Assembly (NCBI GenBank): GCA_023131935.1
Contig: JAGLYY010000188.1
Coordinates: 1 to 18,433, forward strand
Length of the DNA: 18,433 bases
From: Spirochaetales bacterium
GTDB lineage: Bacteria; Spirochaetota; Spirochaetia; JAGLYY01
Reading direction: 5' to 3'
Notes under the pieces: model-generated
Databases searched by the model: none
What the model was told of the DNA's origin: nothing
Seen by the model: the letters and a program-made list of their open reading frames with translations, nothing else
Translations under genes and position numbers: made by a program
Shown here: positions 12,910 to 18,433 of the stretch, in pieces
Layout of the letters: every line of letters begins with the position of its first letter
How positions within the stretch are numbered: position 1 is the stretch's first letter

Positions 12910-15118
12910 CCCCTTTAATTCTCTTCGTAAACATCTTGGGGGAGCTCATCCCTCCCAGAGACTGTTGATAACCATTGTGATATTCTCATATTTTATTGGG
13001 CTGATTCTCCTGCTTTTTGAGGTGCAGTTGGACAGCGGTTCATCGAAGGAGCGTCTCGATGATTTCGAAGTTGGGAAAGTCGCGGAACGGGACCTCATCG
13101 TTGATCATGACATTATTTACATTGATCAGGATGCGACTAACCAGCGGAAAGAGGCGATGTCCAAGCTGGTACCCCCCATTTTCCGGGTCCAGGATGACAT
13201 TACCCGTCGATGTGTCACAGCCTTTGATCAATTTTCTGAGATTTATGAAAAACTGACAACTCAGGGTGGCAGTTCTGAACAGTTATTCCTCGCCCTGCAG
13301 GCAGGAGTCCCTGGCATGTTGACGCTGGAGGAGGTGGAATCCCTGGTTGCCGCGGTAAACGCCAGGGAGATTATTGACTTCTCGAGAGAAAAAATCAGGG
13401 ATTACCTTTCGGAAGGAATTGTAAGCCTGCCTTCGGATGATCCTGAATATGGAAATCCGGTGATGATTGAGCTGAATCGCTGGCGGGAAGGTGAGAAAGA
13501 GCGGGAAGAGATAAATCTCGAGAACATCCTGACTGAAGAGAGTCTGAAATCAACCATTGAAGCTGACATGCTCATCCTCGGCTATTCTGTCGATTCAATA
13601 AACCTGGCCACCATGCTTGTTTCCGCGTTTACCGAGGAAAACACTTTTTTCGATGCGGAAAAAACCACGGAAACCCGGGAAAGGGCCGGTCTGGAGGTGG
13701 AGCCGGTAGAAAAAAAACTGATCAAGAATGAGATAATCATAAAAAAAGGGTTCATCATCACTGAAGATAATATGGCAAAAGTAAAGGTCCTCGGCAGTTA
13801 TTCCACAACGGTGAATATTAACAACATCCTTGGGGCCGCCTTTTTCCTTTTGATTATCTACGCGCTTGGTGTTGTTCTCTTTCGCCCCCCTGTTTTCTCA
13901 AAGAAACTCCCGCCGAACCGGGTTTATATGGTGTTATCCCTTTTATTTTTGTATGGGCTCATGGGTTTTATTACATCCAGGCTCTCATTCCCCGGTGAAC
14001 TTTTCCCTCTTTCTATTGTTATGCCTACAGCTCTGGTATCAATGATTATCTCGATAGTGATCCATACGAGGAGTGGGATCAGCGCTTCGATCATCATGAG
14101 TCTCCTCCTGGTCCTCATTCCGGGGACCGGAGTATATGATAGCATTTTTGCCCTTTTCTCCGGAATTGCGGGGACATTTGTGGTCAGAGGGGCCGTTCGC
14201 CGTATCGAGCTTATAAAGTCCGGCATCGGATTGGGATTAGTTCATCTTTTTGTAGCTATAGTAATAGGATTTTTCCGGAATGCTGAAATTTCCTGGTTTT
14301 TTACCGCGGCATTCTGGGGGATAATTAACGCCCTTCTCTGTGTATTGATGAACCTTGGGCTTTTGCCATTTTTTGAACACATCCTGAATGCGCCAACCCC
14401 CTTCAGGCTCATGGAATTATCAGACACAAATACACCGATTATGAAGCGGATGATTACCCTTGCCCCGGGAACCTACGGACACAGCGTGAGTGTAGCTAAC
14501 CTTGCTGAGTCCGCATGCAGGGAATTAGGGGCAAACCCGCTACTGGCTCGAGTTGGTGCTTACTACCATGATATAGGAAAGATAGATCAATCTGAATATT
14601 TCATTGAGAACCAGCAGGTTGGCAATAAGCATGATGACCTGAAGCCGAGTCTGTCAGCGGCGGTTATCAAATCACATGTGAAAATAGGGATAGAAAAAGG
14701 AAAGGAGCTTGGACTGCCCAAAGAGGTCATCGATATTATTGGCCAACACCATGGTAACACGGTGATAAGCTATTTCTATACTGAAGCCCTGAAATCAAAG
14801 AAAGATGAGAAGGTCGCCAGGGAGGATTTTTCTTATCCCGGAATTCCGCCAACTTCCAGAGAAGCAGCGGTTGTCATGCTTGCTGATTCAGTAGAAGCGG
14901 CAAGCAGGACCTTGAAGAAACCAACAGTCGCGAAGTTGGAGAAATTTGTCTGGAATATGATTATTGAGAAATTTGAATCCGGACAATTATCTAATTGCGA
15001 ACTAACAATCCGAAACCTGGAAACCATAAAAAAAACCTTTGTACAGATACTTGCAGGGCTCTTTCATTCACGGATAGAATATCCGGAGATGAAGGAAAGC
15101 CATGGGAACAATTCATGA
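12887..15118 (+). CDS. pgpH: PgpH-type 7TM-HD membrane phosphodiesterase (probable c-di-AMP hydrolase)
   Basis: 743 residues in the order expected for the 7TM-HD family: a short cytoplasmic tail, one membrane helix (about 26-45), a large extracytoplasmic domain (about 46-312), a cluster of about seven membrane helices (about 313-500), then a cytoplasmic HD domain (about 525-700). Metal ligands are present: His532 (Y-G-H-S-V), His561-Asp562 (Y-Y-H-D-I-G-K), His597, His621/His622 (G-Q-H-H-G) and Asp667 (L-A-D-S-V-E). Characterised PgpH proteins hydrolyse the second messenger c-di-AMP, and that activity is inferred here. The ATG lies 23 nt inside phoH and has no obvious ribosome site, which suggests translational coupling. 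A later start would cut into the first membrane helix. The stop overlaps ybeY by 4 nt. Gene order phoH-pgpH-ybeY is also known in Firmicutes. Confidence 0.93.
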   Translation: MKQKKTDNPFNSLRKHLGGAHPSQRLLITIVIFSYFIGLILLLFEVQLDSGSSKERLDDFEVGKVAERDLIVDHDIIYIDQDATNQRKEAMSKLVPPIFRVQDDITRRCVTAFDQFSEIYEKLTTQGGSSEQLFLALQAGVPGMLTLEEVESLVAAVNAREIIDFSREKIRDYLSEGIVSLPSDDPEYGNPVMIELNRWREGEKEREEINLENILTEESLKSTIEADMLILGYSVDSINLATMLVSAFTEENTFFDAEKTTETRERAGLEVEPVEKKLIKNEIIIKKGFIITEDNMAKVKVLGSYSTTVNINNILGAAFFLLIIYALGVVLFRPPVFSKKLPPNRVYMVLSLLFLYGLMGFITSRLSFPGELFPLSIVMPTALVSMIISIVIHTRSGISASIIMSLLLVLIPGTGVYDSIFALFSGIAGTFVVRGAVRRIELIKSGIGLGLVHLFVAIVIGFFRNAEISWFFTAAFWGIINALLCVLMNLGLLPFFEHILNAPTPFRLMELSDTNTPIMKRMITLAPGTYGHSVSVANLAESACRELGANPLLARVGAYYHDIGKIDQSEYFIENQQVGNKHDDLKPSLSAAVIKSHVKIGIEKGKELGLPKEVIDIIGQHHGNTVISYFYTEALKSKKDEKVAREDFSYPGIPPTSREAAVVMLADSVEAASRTLKKPTVAKLEKFVWNMIIEKFESGQLSNCELTIRNLETIKKTFVQILAGLFHSRIEYPEMKESHGNNS

Positions 15119-15567
15119 ATAACGTAGAAATAGGAGTTCAGAACATATCTGAACCCGCATGGCTTGCTGATCTTGAATCCTTTATAAAAAAAGTTCTTGA
15201 ATATCAGCAAATCGAAGGCTGGGAGGTCTCTTTCCTTCTTTGTGATGATGATTTTATCCAGGGTTTAAATAAAAAGTATCGGGGGCGTGATGAAGCAACC
15301 GATGTACTTTCTTTCGAACAGGGGCAAGAAGATTTCTTGGACGAGAATCTGCAACAACACGCCGGGGATATCGTAATATCTCTTGATTCCCTAAACACAA
15401 ATGCTATTGATTTTGATGTTCCTGTGGAAGAAGAATTGAAAAGATTATGTGTTCATGGAATTCTTCATCTCATGGGCATGGATCATAAAACAAACGATCC
15501 TGAAGAACCAATGATCCATCTTCAGGAAAAAATACTTGCTGAATTAGAAGGAGAAAAGATAAGTTGA
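15115..15567 (+). CDS. ybeY: YbeY endoribonuclease (rRNA maturation factor)
   Basis: 150 residues, the usual YbeY size. It is a zinc-dependent single-strand endoribonuclease needed for 16S rRNA 3'-end processing and 70S quality control. The metal motif H-G-I-L-H-L-M-G-M-D-H gives His114, His118 and His124 (H-X3-H-X5-H). The substrate-side stretch Y-R-G-R-D-E-A-T-D-V-L-S-F (55-67) is also conserved. The ATG at 15115 overlaps the pgpH stop as ATGA. A longer frame back to 14995 exists but would lie inside pgpH and encodes nothing YbeY-like, so it is not used. The stop overlaps the next gene as TTGA. Its placement two genes after phoH matches the known PhoH/YbeY partnership. Confidence 0.96.
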   Translation: MNNVEIGVQNISEPAWLADLESFIKKVLEYQQIEGWEVSFLLCDDDFIQGLNKKYRGRDEATDVLSFEQGQEDFLDENLQQHAGDIVISLDSLNTNAIDFDVPVEEELKRLCVHGILHLMGMDHKTNDPEEPMIHLQEKILAELEGEKIS

Positions 15568-16352
15568 AAAAGAAAACTTTCATGGATCGGTTACTTGGAA
15601 AAAGGGCGGATAAGGACGATGAAGGGTTTAGTGACCTACAGTTAGAAGAAGAAGAAAAACATATGATCCGCGGGATCGTAGAACTCTCCGAAACCACGGT
15701 AAAAGAGGTGATGGTCCCCAGGATAGACGTTGTTTTTCTTTCAGTAGATACAACAATCAACGAAATGATGGAAACCCTTTCAGAGTGCGGCCATTCCCGG
15801 GTTCCTGTTTATAAGGAGACCATAGATAATGTTATAGGGATCCTCTATGTTAAGGATCTTCTCAATCTCACCTGGAAAAAGGAACCTGTCGATATTAAAG
15901 CAATCATCCGAAAACCGTATTTTGTTCCTGAGAGTAAAAAGATCGATACCCTGCTAAAGGAGTTTCAGCGGCGCAGGGTCCATATCGCGGTGGCTCTCGA
16001 TGAATATGGGGGAGTATCGGGAATCGTCTGTCTTGAAGATATTATCGAAGAGATCGTTGGAGAGATTCTGGATGAATTTGATACGGAAGAGGAGGACATC
16101 CTCAAGATCAGCGAAGGTGAGTTTTTCTGCGACGCCCGGGTGAATATCGAAGATCTGAATGAAGGGATAGGGATATTGCTTCCGGATGAGGATGTAGATA
16201 CCCTTGGTGGATTTGTCTTTGATCTTTTCGGGAAGATACCGGTAAAATATGAAAAAGTTTCCTGGGAAAATGTCGACTTCATTATCCAGGAAATGGATGG
16301 ACATAAAATTAAAACTGTTAAGGTTGTAATTAAGGACCCGGATAGTGAATAG
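15564..16352 (+). CDS. tlyC: CBS-pair and CorC/HlyC-domain protein (CorC/TlyC type)
   Basis: 262 residues. A short charged N terminus is followed by two CBS domains (about 48-105, with M-V-P-R-I-D and S-R-V-P-V-Y; and about 113-170, with A-L-D-E-Y-G-G-V-S-G-I-V-x-L-E-D-I) and a C-terminal CorC_HlyC domain (about 183-258, with D-x-L-G-G-F). No membrane-spanning DUF21/CNNM part is present, so it is the soluble form like E. coli CorC or spirochaete TlyC. CBS pairs usually bind adenosine nucleotides. CorC-like proteins are linked to Mg2+/Co2+ efflux; the haemolysin name is historical. The TTG start overlaps the ybeY stop by 4 nt and has AAGGAG at 15548-15553 upstream. An ATG six codons in (15582) is the alternative. 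The 3' end overlaps the next gene by 8 nt. Confidence 0.92.
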   Translation: MKKKTFMDRLLGKRADKDDEGFSDLQLEEEEKHMIRGIVELSETTVKEVMVPRIDVVFLSVDTTINEMMETLSECGHSRVPVYKETIDNVIGILYVKDLLNLTWKKEPVDIKAIIRKPYFVPESKKIDTLLKEFQRRRVHIAVALDEYGGVSGIVCLEDIIEEIVGEILDEFDTEEEDILKISEGEFFCDARVNIEDLNEGIGILLPDEDVDTLGGFVFDLFGKIPVKYEKVSWENVDFIIQEMDGHKIKTVKVVIKDPDSE

Positions 16353-18324
16353 AATCGGAAGAGCCATTATTATTTTGTTAGTGATACTCTTAACAGCGGC
16401 TCCCCTTTTAGCCAACGATAGTGTCGATTTCTATTATGATGGTATTGAAGCTTTCGCTGACGGCAGAGTTTTTGAAGCGATTGAGATGTATCGAAACGCT
16501 CTTTCCCTTAATCCCGATTATTTTGATCCCTTAATAGGTCTCGCTCAGGCATATTTCAGTCTCGAAGAGTATGAAGAAGCTCTTGTTTATGTTCTCAAAG
16601 CGAAGCGGTATGAACCTTCACATCCGGATGTCCTGAATCTGGAAGGGCGGATCCGAATAGGTCTTGAGGATTTTTCGATCGCCGGGGATTTTTTTAGAAA
16701 GGTCCTGGAGAAAGAACCCAATAATCAGACAGCCCTTTTTGGTCTGGCGGAACTTGATATTGTATTCGGAAGTAATCTGTCAGCGGCTGAGCGGTTTTCG
16801 ACTGCTCTCAGAATGGCCCCGGAGAGTCGAAGAGGTCTGCTCTCCCTCGTTCTTCTCTACGAGTCAATGGGGAATTACCTGAAAGCTGAAGAGTACTTGA
16901 AGTCAGCCCTGCGTTACCACGGAACAGATCCGCAGGTACGCTATTTTGCTGCCCGCCATTATCTTAAAAAACAGGATCTTGAATCCGCGGAGTACCATGG
17001 CAACGCCGCCCTTTCCCTGAAAATTGATTATCTGGATGCAAATCTCCTGTTAAGTGATATTTATCTTGCCCAGGGCAGGTATGAAGATGTTATCCATCTC
17101 TTAGGCGGCATTCTTACAGGCCATCGTGACTCCCCGATTCTCTGGTATACCCTTGGTACTGCCTATGAAAGGATGGAAGCCTTTCATGAGGCGCTGCAGT
17201 CATTTACCAGGGCAACGATATTACAGAAGGATGATGAAATTGCAAGAATCGCCCTTGAAAATCTTGTTATCCGGGATGCCGAAATGGACGACCCGGTACG
17301 CCAGTTATATTCAGCCTGGCGATTTGAACGCGGGGATCTTTTCGAAACCCATAATTACACCCAAAAAGCTCTTAGAGAATATCGTAGAGGGCTTATTATC
17401 GACCCCCATTCCCGGGAGGGGCGCATCAAGTTTGCGCGTATTTACAAGCATCAGGGGGCCGTATCAAAATATGTATCTATCCTTGAGGTTCTCGAATCAG
17501 ATGGAGAGGAAGACTGGGATATCCTCGATGATATCGAAATTGGCCGGAGCCTTCTAAGTAACCGTATCAGTACAAGAGAGGGTTTCGACCAGTTTTCTCT
17601 GGAACGGTGGAAATATGCTATAGGAATGTATTTTATTCCTTCCGAAAGTGCTCTTCTTCACTACCTTGGAGAAGAGGCAATTTCTACCTATGTACAGAAT
17701 CTTCTGCATGGGAAAGAGCATCTGTCATTTCCCGATGGACCCGCGAAAGTATCTTCCTATGCTGATGCATTCAGGCTGGCGCGGAGGCAGGAATCAGACT
17801 TCTTCATCCTTCTTGATTATCACGAAACGGAACGGAGTTTTTCCGCGAAGTGCTCAATGTACCTTTCAGAGACGGGCTCTTTGCTTGAGGAGTTCCAGGT
17901 ATTCAGGACCGGTAACGACAGGGTGAGCGATGCTTTGAGTTTACTTGTCAATCGGATCACTGAGAGTCTGCCTCTCAGAGCAAACCTGATAAAACGGAGG
18001 TTCAGTCAGGGGATAATTGATCTTGGAACTCTTGATGGTATTTCCGAAGGAGATATCTTTCTCATCCTCCCTGAAAGGGCTTTGGAACTTAGTAAAACAG
18101 AAATCGGGTACAACTTCAGTGATGAAGACATTCTTGCTGAATTTACCGTTACAGAAACCGATGAACTGGTGAGTGAGGGGACCATCAAAAAACGGCATTT
18201 TTTCGACCTGGTGAACATTGGAGACAGCCTGATTATCAAACCTGAAGAGGGTGAACCGGAACCGGAAAAGAGTGATCTCTTCCTTCCCAGGAGCATCTAC
18301 CGGGAATTCCTTCGAATTCCCTGA
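16345..18324 (+). CDS. large exported TPR protein with possible CsgG/FlgT-like C-terminal region
   Basis: 659 residues. Residues 1-23 form a signal peptide ending L-L-A before N-D. About residues 27-300 hold roughly eight consecutive TPR units, for example A-F-x-x-G-R-V-F-E-A-I-E-M-Y-R-N-A-L-S-L-N-P. A further TPR-like pair lies near 335-375. From about 415 the sequence changes character to an alpha/beta segment (S-D-F-F-I-L-L-D-Y, about 484-492), then two short beta units (G-I-I-D-L-G-x-L-D-G-I-S-E-G-D-I-F-L-I-L at 556-575; V-N-I-G-D-S-L-I-I-K at 623-632). These recall the C-terminal part of FlgT/CsgG-like periplasmic proteins; this is tentative. The GTG start overlaps tlyC by 8 nt, and AAGGA lies 8 nt upstream. 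It is the last gene of the operon and probably acts in the periplasm. No specific function is recognised. Confidence 0.88.
   Translation: MNRIGRAIIILLVILLTAAPLLANDSVDFYYDGIEAFADGRVFEAIEMYRNALSLNPDYFDPLIGLAQAYFSLEEYEEALVYVLKAKRYEPSHPDVLNLEGRIRIGLEDFSIAGDFFRKVLEKEPNNQTALFGLAELDIVFGSNLSAAERFSTALRMAPESRRGLLSLVLLYESMGNYLKAEEYLKSALRYHGTDPQVRYFAARHYLKKQDLESAEYHGNAALSLKIDYLDANLLLSDIYLAQGRYEDVIHLLGGILTGHRDSPILWYTLGTAYERMEAFHEALQSFTRATILQKDDEIARIALENLVIRDAEMDDPVRQLYSAWRFERGDLFETHNYTQKALREYRRGLIIDPHSREGRIKFARIYKHQGAVSKYVSILEVLESDGEEDWDILDDIEIGRSLLSNRISTREGFDQFSLERWKYAIGMYFIPSESALLHYLGEEAISTYVQNLLHGKEHLSFPDGPAKVSSYADAFRLARRQESDFFILLDYHETERSFSAKCSMYLSETGSLLEEFQVFRTGNDRVSDALSLLVNRITESLPLRANLIKRRFSQGIIDLGTLDGISEGDIFLILPERALELSKTEIGYNFSDEDILAEFTVTETDELVSEGTIKKRHFFDLVNIGDSLIIKPEEGEPEPEKSDLFLPRSIYREFLRIP
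18302..18321 (+). repeat. hairpin over the last codons of the TPR gene
   Basis: GGGAATTC (18302-18309) and GAATTCCC (18314-18321) form a perfect 8-bp stem with a CTTC loop, ending at the base before the TGA stop. It could be a 3' end structure of the operon transcript, but no T run follows, so it is not called a terminator. Confidence 0.5.
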
Positions 18325-18332
18325 TTCATTGG

Positions 18333-18433
18333 AGCAATTCTCATTTTGACATAGATTATGATACAACCGTATAGAATTGACAAAGCAATTCTCATTTTGA
18401 CATGAATCATGATACAGCTGGATAGAATTGACA
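18333..18433. repeat. two tandem copies of a 51-bp repeat, continuing past the window edge
   Basis: Copy 1 is 18333-18383. Copy 2 is 18384-18433 and is cut by the edge. The copies match at 44 of 50 aligned positions, with the first 20 and last 10 bases identical and all six differences in the middle. Each begins AGCAATTCTCATTTTGACAT and ends AGAATTGACA, so TTGACA occurs twice per unit (18346, 18377, 18397, 18428). At the junction, AGAATTG (18373-18379) and CAATTCT (18386-18392) form an inverted repeat. The region has no open frame. Multiple subterminal repeats of this kind are typical of IS21-family ends (established for the family), but no transposase is in view. Confidence 0.85.

Noticed and set aside
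14995..15114. Upstream extension of ybeY
   Set aside because: The extra 40 residues lie inside pgpH in another frame and are not YbeY-like; the ATGA overlap at 15115 gives the normal 150-residue length.
15954..16415. 153-codon open frame on the minus strand
   Set aside because: It is opposite the CBS/CorC gene and the start of the TPR gene, both clearly real; the peptide shows no family features.
18333..18433. CRISPR array
   Set aside because: The 51-bp copies are directly adjacent with no unique spacers between them, and the differences are in the middle of the unit.

Overview
The window is a stretch of ordinary-looking chromosomal DNA from what is most likely a spirochaete (Treponema/Spirochaeta-type). 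Three things point there. The V-type ATPase genes run A-B-D-I-K, the arrangement known from spirochaetes and chlamydiae. uvrA sits directly in front of a very large OstA/LptD-like outer-membrane protein, a pairing I recall from Treponema pallidum. The phoH-pgpH-ybeY-corC/tlyC run is followed by a large exported TPR protein. No taxonomic marker gene is present, so the assignment is an inference. All genes are on the + strand and very tightly packed, with many 4-8 nt overlaps and several GTG/TTG starts. There is no gene-free stretch over 300 bases, and I saw no tRNA, rRNA or CRISPR array.

Region 1 (1-4740): the end of a V-type ATPase operon. It holds the C-terminal part of catalytic subunit A (cut by the window edge), non-catalytic subunit B, central-stalk subunit D, membrane stator subunit I and the duplicated-hairpin rotor subunit K, closed by a clear intrinsic terminator. 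The K ligand set (Thr57, Gln58, Gln98, Glu127) resembles the Na+ site of the Enterococcus hirae rotor, so the enzyme may be sodium-coupled.

Region 2 (4748-11912): a gene for an exported TPR-like protein of unknown function, then uvrA (nucleotide-excision repair), then a 1114-residue LptD/OstA-like outer-membrane protein that starts one base after the uvrA stop. The LptD-like protein has a signal peptide, a SAP-like helical motif, an OstA-like N-domain, a long barrel region and a C-terminal Phe.

Region 3 (11913-18324): a probable promoter, then phoH, pgpH (7TM-HD c-di-AMP phosphodiesterase), ybeY (rRNA-maturation endonuclease), a CBS/CorC-domain protein, and a large exported TPR protein with a possible CsgG/FlgT-like C-terminal half. 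All junctions overlap by 4-23 nt, so this is almost certainly one translationally coupled operon linking RNA metabolism, second-messenger turnover and envelope functions.

Region 4 (18325-18433): a non-coding tail with two imperfect tandem copies of a 51-bp unit, running off the window edge. It begins a few bases after the last stop codon and looks most like the subterminal repeats at one end of an IS21-type insertion element, although the element itself is not in view. Most of the window is core genome. The least ordinary signals are this repeat, the SAP-like motif in an exported LptD, and the TPR/FlgT-like architecture of the last gene.
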